Below are positions 8,811 through 16,857 of a stretch of 64,000 nucleotides of DNA, piece after piece; the first letter of the stretch is position 1; every line of letters starts with the position of its first letter. Below the pieces are notes generated by a model. It was not told the DNA's origin and made no database searches. It was given only the letters and a program-made list of their open reading frames with translations. The position numbers and the translations under genes were made by a program. This stretch comes from Haliscomenobacter sp. GTDB lineage: Bacteria > Bacteroidota > Bacteroidia > Chitinophagales > Saprospiraceae. Location of the stretch: positions 372,001 to 436,000 of the forward strand of contig JADJHZ010000003.1 of assembly GCA_016707205.1 (NCBI GenBank), written 5' to 3'.

Positions 8811-9833
8811 ATGGAACAACAGTTGTTTAAAATCCGGGAGCGAGGGAAATATGGGTTCATGAACCGAATCGGGGAGGTCGTGATTGAACCGCAATACTTC
8901 GAAGCGGATGAATTCTACTGCGGGTTCTCCCGCATCCGGATGAACGACCGGCTGGTGCTGCTCGACCCGGTAGGCCGCCTGTATTTGAAAAGCCTGTTCA
9001 GCTACATCGGTTACTTTGAAGAAGATTTGGCCCGGGTCCAACTGGTGCAGCGTTGGGGATATATAGACAACAAAGGCAACGTCGCTATTAAGGTGCAGTT
9101 TGAGGAGGCTTCCGATTTTTCGGAAGGGTTGGCGGCGGTGCAAATGGAAAAACAATATGGGTATATCCGGCCCCAAGGGGATTGGACGATTGCCCCCCAG
9201 TTTGATTGGGCAGGAGATTTCAAGGGCGGAATGGCGCCAGTTACCGCCTCAGCAGGCTGCGGGTACATTGATACGGAAGGGGCATTTTGTCTGGAACTGC
9301 CTTACGACCGGTGCCTGCCTTTCCAAAATAAGGTCGCCGTGGTGGTAACGCACCGAAAATGGGGGCTTATTCACCGGTCGGGCAAGGTGTTATTTGAGCC
9401 TCAGTTTGACTTTGTCCCCGGAACTTCCAACGGCGATTTTTTTGAAGGAATGGCCATTGTCAAGTCGGGGAATCAATTTGGGTTTATTTCCGATGCCGGG
9501 GATTTTCCGGTAGCGCCCCGATTCTTTTCTGCGGGCGATTTTTCGGAAGGTCTGGCCCCCGTAGGCGATGGAAAAACGTTTGGTTTCATTCGAAAAGACG
9601 GACAAGCCGCCATCCCTTTTTCCTTTCAGGACGCAGGGCTGTTTGCCGAAGGATTGGCCCCGGTGCGGGCCGGCACGCGTTGGGGATTTATCCTTCCGGA
9701 CGGCGCCTTTTCTATTTCTCCTCAATTCGACTGGGCGATGCCCTTCCGGAACGGCCTGGCCAGAGTGGGAATTTCCGGATACTGGGCTTATATAAATCAG
9801 GAAGGAACGGTAATTTGGCAGGAAAAACCATAA
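8811..9833 (+). CDS. WG-repeat (KWG) protein
   Basis: A 340-residue protein made almost wholly of about nine WG/KWG-type repeats of about 30-38 residues, each of the form 'Y/WGYI..G...I.PQFD.A..F.EGLA.V'. Clear examples are RWGYIDNKGNVAIKVQFEEA, QYGYIRPQGDWTIAPQFD, KWGLIHRSGKVLFEPQFDFV and RWGFILPDGAFSISPQFDWA. Such repeats fold as a beta-rich array and usually bind partners; no enzyme motif is seen. There is no signal peptide, so it is probably cytoplasmic. It is followed 12 nt later by a small hypothetical gene, with which it may be co-transcribed. Confidence 0.88.
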   Translation: MEQQLFKIRERGKYGFMNRIGEVVIEPQYFEADEFYCGFSRIRMNDRLVLLDPVGRLYLKSLFSYIGYFEEDLARVQLVQRWGYIDNKGNVAIKVQFEEASDFSEGLAAVQMEKQYGYIRPQGDWTIAPQFDWAGDFKGGMAPVTASAGCGYIDTEGAFCLELPYDRCLPFQNKVAVVVTHRKWGLIHRSGKVLFEPQFDFVPGTSNGDFFEGMAIVKSGNQFGFISDAGDFPVAPRFFSAGDFSEGLAPVGDGKTFGFIRKDGQAAIPFSFQDAGLFAEGLAPVRAGTRWGFILPDGAFSISPQFDWAMPFRNGLARVGISGYWAYINQEGTVIWQEKP

Positions 9834-9845
9834 TTCAAACGCGCT

Positions 9846-10223
9846 ATGGCCTTACGGGCAGATTTCCCTCCGGCAGGATCTCATTACCTGGACGGCGAAT
9901 GCGACGGGTACGAATACCGGTCTGTCTTCGCGGGCGTCAGCCTGGAACATAGCTTCCAGATGATCCGGCAATTCCTGCTGGAAGAAGGGTACGGGGAGGT
10001 GCCTTTGCCCCGCACAGCCAAAGAGCTGGAGCTCTTCCGGCTTCCTACCCGCAACAAACAAATTCTCCTGTTTGAAGACAACGGATACGTACACAACCCG
10101 GTCAAGATCCTGTTTCCGGTAGACCGGCGCAAGCGAAGCACGCTTATTTTATCCTTGTTTAACGAGGCGGACCCGGAGCATTTATTGAAATTCCACCGGG
10201 TTTTAGAGCGGAAAAAAGATTAA
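9846..10223 (+). CDS. Hypothetical protein, 125 residues
   Basis: I do not recognise this family. The protein is soluble, with no signal peptide or membrane segment. It starts MALRADFPPAGSHYLDGECD and contains a stretch QILLFEDNGYVHNPVKILFP, and ends charged (HRVLERKKD). It begins 12 nt after the WG-repeat gene, which supports it as real and probably in the same transcript. Its last 4 nt overlap the 3' end of the convergent lipoprotein gene. Confidence 0.6.
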   Translation: MALRADFPPAGSHYLDGECDGYEYRSVFAGVSLEHSFQMIRQFLLEEGYGEVPLPRTAKELELFRLPTRNKQILLFEDNGYVHNPVKILFPVDRRKRSTLILSLFNEADPEHLLKFHRVLERKKD

Positions 10224-10882
10224 TCCGCCAAACGTTCCAATTTTTTCAGCGCCAATTTTTCCGCTGCATCGCTTAGCGTGCGTTCTTTGATTTGTTCCCC
10301 CTGAAGGTGCACCATAAACCGGTCGCCTACGAGGATGTTCAACTCGCCGGTTTTGGAAGCGCGGTCGAATGTTTCCATGGCTTTGTAACCCTGCACCGTA
10401 ATGGTTCGCTCGTAACCCGTTTCGGTCGTATTATCCATTTCTACATTCGCCCAAACGGCGATGGCGCCCACCAATCCGGCCATGGGCCCCAGATCGGCCA
10501 TGCTCACCTCCATCGTCTGCTGCCCACTAACGTATTTTGCCTCAGCCGACGACGCGCCAAACCCGGCTACCCCGGCGCGCTGCCCTTTATGTTCCTTGCG
10601 CACGAACCAGCCCAAACGGGAAGGAAGCAAGTCTTTCAGTTTTTGAAAATCGACCAGTTCCTCCGCAGACCCCTTCTCGATGTCCTTCATCCGGCGCTCC
10701 ATTTCATTGGCCAGGTCTTCCGGTTTGCGGATGCGGATGGTCTGATCCTCGGATTCGATGACGATCAGGTCCTTGTCGTCGGATTTGGAAACCTTCTTTT
10801 CTTCCGAGCGGGAGGTTTCCTTATTGCAGGAGGCCAGCGAAAAAATGCCCAGCAACAATAAAACGAAGGCAATCCGTTTCAT
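10220..10882 (-). CDS. Putative lipoprotein, 220 residues, unknown function
   Basis: The start MKRIAFVLLLLGIFSLASCNK has a lipobox ending LASC (C19), so the mature protein should be lipid-anchored. A charged linker (residues 20-60, rich in Lys, Glu and Asp) leads to a soluble domain with FQKLKDLLPSRLGWFVRKE and a later MVHLQGEQIKERTLSDAAEK. The pattern (a transient 'strength'-type domain with TITVQGYKAMETFD) is common in Bacteroidota envelope proteins, but I cannot assign a function. It converges on the 125-residue ORF with a 4-nt overlap. Confidence 0.72.
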   Translation of the reverse strand: MKRIAFVLLLLGIFSLASCNKETSRSEEKKVSKSDDKDLIVIESEDQTIRIRKPEDLANEMERRMKDIEKGSAEELVDFQKLKDLLPSRLGWFVRKEHKGQRAGVAGFGASSAEAKYVSGQQTMEVSMADLGPMAGLVGAIAVWANVEMDNTTETGYERTITVQGYKAMETFDRASKTGELNILVGDRFMVHLQGEQIKERTLSDAAEKLALKKLERLAD

Positions 10883-10997
10883 TGGGTTGAATTTTTTCCT
10901 CCAAACTAGCGCTTCCAGTCGTGCAAGTCAATGCCTTTCGACGAATTAGATGGAAATAACGATCGGTTTCTTATGTTGTAACAATTCAGCACCCTTG

Positions 10998-11064
10998 TTT
11001 GCAGGAATCCTCAGATTCCTTGCAGAGTTTTCGTCTGTTTGCAGGAATCCTCAGATTCCTTGCA
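10998..11064. repeat. Two copies of a 28-nt hairpin repeat
   Basis: TTTGCAGGAATCCTCAGATT... appears at about 10998-11025 and again at about 11037-11064, each with a stem GGAATC-CTCA-GATTCC and a closing CTTGCAG. They lie upstream of the lipoprotein gene start (minus strand) and lead into the tandem unit that follows. Confidence 0.8.
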
Positions 11065-11090
11065 GGACTATCCGCCGGTCCCCTGACCGG

Positions 11091-11260
11091 CGTCGGCAAA
11101 GCCAGACTGCAGGAAACGCCGGTCGGGGGACCGGCAAATAGTTCCGCACGAAATCTAAGGATTTCGGCGAACAGGCGTCGGCAAAGCCAGACTGCAGGGA
11201 ACGCCGGTCAGGGGACCGGCAAATAGTTCCGCACAGGATCTGAAGATCCTGGCGAACAGG
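11091..11260. repeat. Tandem 85-nt repeat with interchangeable hairpins
   Basis: Two adjacent units (11091-11175 and 11176-11260) both begin CGTCGGCAAAGCCAGACTGC. Each holds a GCCGGTC-N4-GACCGGC-type hairpin, then CAAATAGTTCCGCAC, then a second hairpin, then GGCGAACAGG. The second hairpin is CGAAATC-TAAG-GATTTCG in unit 1 and AGGATC-TGAA-GATCCT in unit 2: the arms differ but still pair. It sits just past the 3' end of lysS. Confidence 0.85.
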
Positions 11261-11279
11261 GGGGACCGGCGAACAGAAG

Positions 11280-12836
11280 CTACTCTGTTGCGTCTTCTTC
11301 CTGCCCCTGCGCTTTTTCCGGTTTCATTTGGGGGAAGAACAGGACTTCCTGAATCGTATGCTGGTTGGTGAGCATCATGGTCAGGCGGTCGATTCCGATA
11401 CCGAGGCCAGAAGTGGGCGGCATGCCGTATTCCAGGGCGCGGAGGAAGTCTTCGTCCATAGCCATGGCTTCAAAATCGCCCCGGGCTGCGAGTTGGAGTT
11501 GCTCTTCGAACCGCTGGCGCTGGTCGATCGGGTCGTTGAGTTCGGAGTATGCATTCGCGATCTCTTTGCCGTTGACGAAGAGTTCAAAGCGCTCCACCAG
11601 TCCGGGCTTGGAGCGATGCTTTTTGGCCAGCGGGGTCATTTCCACGGGATAGTCCGTGATATAGGTAGGCTGAATCAGGTGATCCTCCACTTTCTCGCTG
11701 AAAATCTCATCGATTAATTTTCCTTTGCCCATGGACGGGTCGGTTTCGATGTGGAGCTGGCGGCAGGCGCCGCGCAACTGCGCTTCGTCCATGTCCGACA
11801 CGTCGATCCCCGTATACGTCTGGATCGCTTCGAACATGCTCAGGCGTTTGTAGGGGCCGGCAAATTCCACGGCGTTCTCGCCAATCTGAACGGTGGTTAC
11901 GCCGTTGACTTCCCGGGCGATCGTTTCCAGGCATTCCTCTACCATGCGCATCATCCATTCGTAGTCTTTATAGGCTACGTAGATTTCCATGGAAGTAAAT
12001 TCGGGGTTGTGGGTGCGGTCCATGCCTTCGTTGCGGAACATTTTCCCGATCTCGTAAACCCCGTCAAACCCGCCGGCGATCAGGCGCTTGAGGTAAAGTT
12101 CGTTGGCGATGCGCAGGTACAAAGCCATATCCAGCGTATTGTGGTGGGTAGCGAAGGGCCTTGCTGCCGCTCCCCCATGGACGGGCTGCAGGATGGGGGT
12201 TTCGACCTCCAGCCATCCCTGTGCGTCAAAATACCGCCGCATAGCGGAAATGATCCGGCTACGCTTGAGGAATGTTTCCTTCACGTGCGCGTTGACCGTC
12301 AGGTCGACGTAGCGCTGGCGATAACGCAACTCGGGATCGGAAAACGCGTCGTAGACTTCCGTTTCGCCGGTTTCTTCGTTCACCCGGGTTTTGACGACCG
12401 GCAGGGGGCGCAGGGATTTGCTCAGGAGCTTGAGCTCGGTTACGTGAACCGTCAGCTCCCCGGTTTTCGTCAGGAAAGCATACCCCTTCACTCCGATGAA
12501 ATCCCCGAGGTCCAGCAATTTTTTGTATACGATATTATACAGGTCTTTATTTTCCCCGGGGCAGATCTCGTCGCGGGAAATGTACAACTGGATCCGGCCG
12601 CTGGAGTCCTGCAATTCCGCGAACGAGGCTTTGCCCATCACCCGGGACGACATCAGTCTTCCGGCCAGACAGACGTCCTGGAAATTGCCGGCTTCGGGAT
12701 CGTACAGGGCGCGGATGGTAGCTGCCAGGATATTTACAGGAAACGCTTCTGCGGGATAGGGGTCGAGGCCCAGGTTGCGGAGTTCCTGAAGGTTCTCCCG
12801 GCGGATAATTTCCTGTTCGCTGAGATGGTGTTGCAT
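11280..12836 (-). CDS. lysS: Lysyl-tRNA synthetase, class II
   Basis: Charges tRNA-Lys. From the ATG at 12834-12836 (MQHHLSEQEIIRRENLQELR) the protein has 518 residues. It has an N-terminal OB-fold anticodon-binding domain (about 25-180, including AGRLMSSRVMGKASFAELQD) and the class II catalytic core with motif 2 (MFRNEGMDRTHNPEFTSMEI) and motif 3 (SGLGIGIDRLTMML). The frame is open 33 codons further upstream, but that part covers the promoter and has no homology, so I chose the internal ATG. It is a single-gene unit: the hairpin repeats follow its 3' end and a gene-free region precedes it. Confidence 0.96.
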   Translation of the reverse strand: MQHHLSEQEIIRRENLQELRNLGLDPYPAEAFPVNILAATIRALYDPEAGNFQDVCLAGRLMSSRVMGKASFAELQDSSGRIQLYISRDEICPGENKDLYNIVYKKLLDLGDFIGVKGYAFLTKTGELTVHVTELKLLSKSLRPLPVVKTRVNEETGETEVYDAFSDPELRYRQRYVDLTVNAHVKETFLKRSRIISAMRRYFDAQGWLEVETPILQPVHGGAAARPFATHHNTLDMALYLRIANELYLKRLIAGGFDGVYEIGKMFRNEGMDRTHNPEFTSMEIYVAYKDYEWMMRMVEECLETIAREVNGVTTVQIGENAVEFAGPYKRLSMFEAIQTYTGIDVSDMDEAQLRGACRQLHIETDPSMGKGKLIDEIFSEKVEDHLIQPTYITDYPVEMTPLAKKHRSKPGLVERFELFVNGKEIANAYSELNDPIDQRQRFEEQLQLAARGDFEAMAMDEDFLRALEYGMPPTSGLGIGIDRLTMMLTNQHTIQEVLFFPQMKPEKAQGQEEDATE

Positions 12837-12880
12837 ATATGGAAAATTGTGAACGCGTTTTGGTTGTACTTTACGGGGGG

Positions 12881-12888
12881 CAAAAATA
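12881..12888 (-). promoter_or_regulatory. Candidate -7 element (TATTTTTG) of lysS
   Basis: On the minus strand TATTTTTG fits TAnnTTTG and lies 44 nt before the lysS ATG. I see no clean TTTG at the -33 position. Its place supports the downstream start chosen for lysS. Confidence 0.45.
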
Positions 12889-12980
12889 GCAAAGCTTAAC
12901 GAAAATTTGGAGGCAGGCGTGACTTTCAGGATCAAGGGCAGTCTTAAAAAAGAATTCGGTGCAAAACGGGAGAAAAAGGC

Positions 12981-13007
12981 AAAAAAAAAGTCGCACCGAA
13001 GCGCGAC
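12981..13007 (-). terminator. Intrinsic terminator on the minus strand with no gene upstream
   Basis: Read on the minus strand: GTCGCGC-TTCG-GTGCGAC (one G-U pair, UUCG tetraloop) followed by nine Ts (12981-12989). It points toward lysS but stands upstream of the lysS promoter, so it must end some other minus-strand transcript begun between about 13010 and 13690, where no ORF is convincing. Confidence 0.75.
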
Positions 13008-13685
13008 CCTTAGTATAATCCCATGAACATATCCAAAAAAATTTTCAACGTTAAGCAGATTTAATACGAATCTTTTTTTCTACATCCAATAAATCGCTTA
13101 ACTTCGTTGTGCTAACTTAAATAACCGAATAACAAATTGTAATCTCACGAGTTTTTGCATTCATAATCCCATGAGCATGACCTATTTGATTGAGGGTGAA
13201 TCTTTTGATTCACCTTTTTTTTTGAGCTTGTATCTTGGCCTGGGATTAAAAAGTGTAGGTCGTCCCGAACTTGGGCTCGGGACGACTGGCCACCTCGATT
13301 ATAATCCCATGAACATATTCAATTTGAAGACCCGATCGTTCTCGGGTAGTTTCGCTCTCCACGTATCTCCTTTGCACAGTACAAAAATGCACCATAAACC
13401 AAGGGTACGCAAAGACAAAAAAATCTCATTGTGAAAAATCACTCTATTGTATTTTTCGCCATTTTACATCCCGGATGGTTTATTTAAAAATAACATGTAA
13501 CTGATTATTAGGTTATAAAAAAATATTATTTTTAAATACATTTTGATAAAATAGTGAAAAAGAATACGTTTTCACTATTCTTGTGAACAAAAAAATAGTT
13601 GAGTAAAAATTTTTTTTGTGATTTTTTTCGAGAAAAAGGCGCATTTCCTTCAAAAAAGAGCCGATCTGCCGAGAAAAAGGTAGAA
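13008..13685. other. AT-rich gene-free region with three copies of a 16-nt repeat; possible ncRNA locus
   Basis: No convincing ORF. ATAATCCCATGAACAT or a one-base variant occurs three times (about 13015, 13162 and 13300). Copies 1 and 3 have a strong hairpin just beyond them on the minus-strand downstream side: the terminator at 12981-13007 for copy 1, and GTCGTCCCGA...TCGGGACGAC (13259-13286, 10-bp perfect stem) for copy 3, followed on the minus strand by a T5 run. The stretch 13440-13680 is very A/T-rich with nothing I can name. Confidence 0.5.
13195..13223 (+). terminator. Orphan intrinsic terminator on the plus strand
   Basis: GGTGAATC-TTTT-GATTCACC is a perfect 8-bp stem followed by nine Ts. 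There is no plus-strand gene upstream of it back to 10223, so it suggests an unannotated short plus-strand RNA that starts between about 12840 and 13190. I found no clear TAnnTTTG there. Confidence 0.7.
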
Positions 13686-13730
13686 ACTGAAACGCCAAAG
13701 GCCGGTATCTCCGGCCTTTGGCGTTTCAGT
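13686..13730 (-). terminator. Terminator hairpin after the coiled-coil protein gene
   Basis: A perfect 20-bp inverted repeat (13686-13705 with 13711-13730) with a 5-nt loop; the stem core is CGCCAAAGGCCGG. It begins 26 nt past the stop of the minus-strand gene at 13757 and is followed on that strand by a T-rich stretch. Confidence 0.75.
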
Positions 13731-13756
13731 GGAAAAAAATCGCGAAGTTCTGCGGT

Positions 13757-15412
13757 TTATTTTGTCTCCTCTTCCTCTCCCTCTTCTTCTTCGGAGGAGG
13801 GTTCCGGGTTCTCGGGCTGAGGAGCGGTGGCTTCTTCTTCCCCCGCTTCGGGTTCTTCGATCAAGAGCGGCGCCGGTTCCGTTTCTACCACTTCTTCCGC
13901 TTCGGGTTCTAAAAGGTCTTCCGAAGAGGAGGCTGGCGAGGCGGGTTCCTGCGCGGATTTTTCTTCCTCCTGATGGTAAGGGGCGGTATCCGGTTGAGGG
14001 GCAGAGACCAGATCTTTTGCAGCCTCTACGGCGTTTTCAATATCTTCTTTCAGGCCGGAAAGCGCATCGTTCAGTTTCTCCCCGACGACTTCGGCGACGG
14101 CTTTGGCGGTGTCGGCCAAATCTTCCAGGCTTTCGGTCAACGTAGCGCCCACGGCCTCCAGGAGGGTATCATCCGCTTGGTCTTCGCTCGCAGGCTTATC
14201 CTGCTTTGGCTTAGATGCGGGGTGGGAGATCTCCTCGGCCAATTTTTCGAGTTTCTCCGATTCCGGGCCCCGGGCCTCGGCCGCCGCTTTAATGTCTGAA
14301 GCAATTTTATCCTGGATGGCTTTTTTGGTTTCCTCCAGTTTCTCGCGTTCTTCGCGGCGGGCGTCCCTTTCCTTTTGGGAAGCCATGCGCTTTTCCAGAT
14401 CGATTTTGGTCGTCAGCATTTCGTTGAGCTTGTCCTGCTTGGACCGAATGCGTTCTTCGATCATCATGATTTTCGCCTGCCGGATCTGTGCTTCCAATTG
14501 ACCATCGGTTACTTCGACTTTGTGTTTCTGGAAGTCGAGGTCGTCCGCATCGCGCTTGATCGAGCGCTCCATTTTCTCAATAGCGGAAAGGAGGCCTTCA
14601 AACCGGCGGGACAGCCGGTCGGACGGAGAGCGGTCATCGGAGGGAGAAGATCCGCCGAATTTTTTTTCTTTGACGCTTTTGAACAGGGCGTCCAGCGTAT
14701 CCCAAACTTTATTGCGGTGCTCTTTGGTGAACTTGGCATCGCGGAATTTGCGCTGAAGTTCTTTCAGTTCGTCGAATAGCGGTTGAAGGCGGCCCCCGCT
14801 GGCGAGCTTCCGTTCAATTTCGGAGAACGCATTTTGAAAGCGTTCGAAATTCTCTTTGGAGAGCAGCTCGAACTCTTCGTCCAGCTTATTGCGCAGGGAT
14901 TTGAGGTCGGTGAATAGCTCGTTGGTGAAATCCCGGAGGGCATCGCCATGCTCCCGGAAGAGGTTTTTGTCGCGTACCTGATCCTGCACTTTCGCCCAAA
15001 ACCCTTTCAGTTCTTCCCAAACGCCGCCATCAAACCGGGGCAGTTTGGAGATCCGCTCCTTGATCTCACTGAGTTCAGACAGGTAGGCTTCGTGCAATTT
15101 GGAAGAAAGCACCACGAAGTGCCATTCCGTTTGGGCGCGGTGAATGATATCGTCGCGCTCTGGTTTAATCCCTGCCGGAAGGATGGTTTCCGATAAGGAA
15201 AGCTCTTTTTCCTCCATGGTATACCCTTCCGGAAAATCGACCGGCTTGCTGTCCCGCCATTCGTCCAGCATTTTCTGGCTAAATTCCTCGGTAGCTACCT
15301 CTTCGGGAAATACGTAAGCTTTGACGAGGTTTTCCTTAGGAAGCAATTCCAAACCAACGAGAACGCGTTCGTCCTGTGCGTTTGTTCCCCATAACACGAG
15401 CTTGGTCTTCAT
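13757..15412 (-). CDS. Large coiled-coil protein with acidic C-terminal tail (DUF349-like helices)
   Basis: From ATG 15412 (MKTKLVLWGTNAQDERVLVG) the protein has 551 residues; an upstream in-frame ATG at 15523 adds 37 residues without clear homology. After a small N-terminal folded part (1-90), residues about 90-370 are highly helical and charged, with segments such as LFDELKELQRKFRDAKFTKE and VWDTLDALFKSV that recall DUF349 helical repeats. A long coiled coil follows (EERIRSKQDKLNEMLTTKID). The last 100 residues are rich in Glu, Pro and Ala and end EEEEGEEEETK. There is no signal peptide. I cannot give a function; a cytoplasmic scaffold or nucleic-acid-linked role is only a guess. Confidence 0.75.
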   Translation of the reverse strand: MKTKLVLWGTNAQDERVLVGLELLPKENLVKAYVFPEEVATEEFSQKMLDEWRDSKPVDFPEGYTMEEKELSLSETILPAGIKPERDDIIHRAQTEWHFVVLSSKLHEAYLSELSEIKERISKLPRFDGGVWEELKGFWAKVQDQVRDKNLFREHGDALRDFTNELFTDLKSLRNKLDEEFELLSKENFERFQNAFSEIERKLASGGRLQPLFDELKELQRKFRDAKFTKEHRNKVWDTLDALFKSVKEKKFGGSSPSDDRSPSDRLSRRFEGLLSAIEKMERSIKRDADDLDFQKHKVEVTDGQLEAQIRQAKIMMIEERIRSKQDKLNEMLTTKIDLEKRMASQKERDARREEREKLEETKKAIQDKIASDIKAAAEARGPESEKLEKLAEEISHPASKPKQDKPASEDQADDTLLEAVGATLTESLEDLADTAKAVAEVVGEKLNDALSGLKEDIENAVEAAKDLVSAPQPDTAPYHQEEEKSAQEPASPASSSEDLLEPEAEEVVETEPAPLLIEEPEAGEEEATAPQPENPEPSSEEEEGEEEETK

Positions 15413-15523
15413 AACTCTGGTACTTTCGATGATATTAATCCTGATGTACGCATGGTAGTCAATTCCTGCGACGATAAGGCGAGGCGGGACTTCCACCTGT
15501 TCGAACCGGCGCGGCGAGCTCAA

Positions 15524-15665
15524 GGTTAGACGTTAGATGCCAGATATTGGACGTTGGATGTTTTGGGGAAGGTTTATTTTAATGGCGCACCAAAGGGCAA
15601 AGCAACATTTTAGCAAGAGTTCATCCCCCTCCAAAGTCTAACGTCTAAGGTCCAACGTCTAACAC
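15524..15665. repeat. Inverted pair of 7-nt degenerate repeat clusters
   Basis: GTTAGACGTTAGATG...GGACGTTGGATG (15524-15560) faces AGTCTAACGTCTAAGGTCCA (from 15635, ending near 15665), the reverse complement of the same GTTAGAC-type unit. The 75 bp between is ordinary. It fills much of the 321 bp between asd and the coiled-coil gene; no gene seen. Confidence 0.75.
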
Positions 15666-15733
15666 CGAACCCCATTAGACCCCAAAAATAAACAAATTGG
15701 CCGTATGCAGCGAACTTTTTCACAAGCCAAGGC

Positions 15734-16741
15734 TCATGCAGCCCCTATCAAATGGCGTTCCAGCAGATACCTCGCAATTTGAACGGCGTTGGTTGCGGCT
15801 CCTTTGCGCAGGTTGTCTGCTACGATCCAAAGGTTCAGCCCATGGTCGACGGAATCGTCCTGCCGGATGCGGCCGACGAAGACCTCGTCCCGGTCTTTGC
15901 TCAGCATGGGCATCGGGTATTTATGCATTGCAGGATCATCGACCACGATGACCCCGGGCGTTTTGCTTAGCAGGTCGCGCGCCTGTTCGGGCGTAACCGG
16001 ACGGGCGAACTCTACGTTCACCGATTCGGAATGCCCGCCAAGAACGGGTACCCGGACGGCAGTGGAAGTGATGCGGAGCTGGTCGTCGCCCAGGATTTTG
16101 CGGGTTTCGTGTACCAGTTTCATCTCCTCTTTGGTATAGGCGTTATCCAGGAAGGCATCGCATTGGGGAAGGCAATTTTCCAGGATCTGATAAGGGTAAG
16201 CCATTTCGTCCGGCTTAGGGTCAAACCCTTTGCGCTCCAGCAGGTACTGTTTAACGGCTTTCATGCCGGTGCCGGTGATGGACTGGTAGGTCGAAACGAC
16301 TACCCGCTTCATCTGGAACTCGCGGTGAAGCGGCGCGAGCACCATCACCATCTGGATGGTGGAGCAGTTCGGATTGGCGATGATCCGGTCGCCGGGGCCC
16401 AACACGCTGGCGTTGATTTCCGGCACGATGAGTTTTTTGGTAGGATCCATCCGCCAGGCGGAGGAATTGTCTATGACCGTCGTGCCCACTTCGGCAAAAC
16501 GCGGCGCCCACTCCAGGGACGTTCCTCCGCCTGCTGAAAATAAGGCGATATCGGGTCGCCGGGCAATGGCCTCCTCCATTCCGATAACCTCATAACTTCG
16601 GCCCTGAAAAAGGACTTCCTTGCCTACGGAACGCTCGGAAGCCACGGGAATAAATTCGCTCACCGGAAAATGCTGCTCTTCGAGGACCTTGCACATGATC
16701 CCGCCCACCAAACCGGTGACGCCAACGACTGCAACTTTCAT
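15734..16741 (-). CDS. asd: Aspartate-semialdehyde dehydrogenase
   Basis: A 335-residue enzyme that reduces aspartyl phosphate to aspartate semialdehyde with NADPH, the branch point to lysine/diaminopimelate, threonine and methionine. It starts with the Rossmann motif VGVTGLVGGIMCKVL, has the catalytic cysteine in NPNCSTIQ (C126), and the GGHSESVNVEF segment that carries the active-site histidine. Length and order match the family. It stands alone here; no lysC or dapA is adjacent. Confidence 0.96.
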   Translation of the reverse strand: MKVAVVGVTGLVGGIMCKVLEEQHFPVSEFIPVASERSVGKEVLFQGRSYEVIGMEEAIARRPDIALFSAGGGTSLEWAPRFAEVGTTVIDNSSAWRMDPTKKLIVPEINASVLGPGDRIIANPNCSTIQMVMVLAPLHREFQMKRVVVSTYQSITGTGMKAVKQYLLERKGFDPKPDEMAYPYQILENCLPQCDAFLDNAYTKEEMKLVHETRKILGDDQLRITSTAVRVPVLGGHSESVNVEFARPVTPEQARDLLSKTPGVIVVDDPAMHKYPMPMLSKDRDEVFVGRIRQDDSVDHGLNLWIVADNLRKGAATNAVQIARYLLERHLIGAA

Positions 16742-16778
16742 TTTTCAAAAATTAATAGAAAAAGTCAAAAAAGCCTGG

Positions 16779-16786
16779 CAAATATA
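16779..16786 (-). promoter_or_regulatory. Candidate -7 element (TATATTTG) of asd
   Basis: TATATTTG on the minus strand fits TAnnTTTG and lies 37 nt before the asd ATG. The -33 box is not clear. Confidence 0.45.
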
Positions 16787-16857
16787 TAGGTATTCCTGCT
16801 TTCTTTGTAAGGATTATTCGACATATCCCTTCTTCCAGCCCTAATTACCTGTTGATT

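Noticed and set aside
13171..13434. 87-codon ORF in the gene-free region
   Set aside because: It runs across a strong terminator and a 10-bp hairpin, starts in the 16-nt repeat, and has no recognisable features.
13513..13698. 61-codon minus-strand ORF
   Set aside because: Biased AT-rich sequence that overlaps the 20-bp terminator hairpin; no sign of coding.
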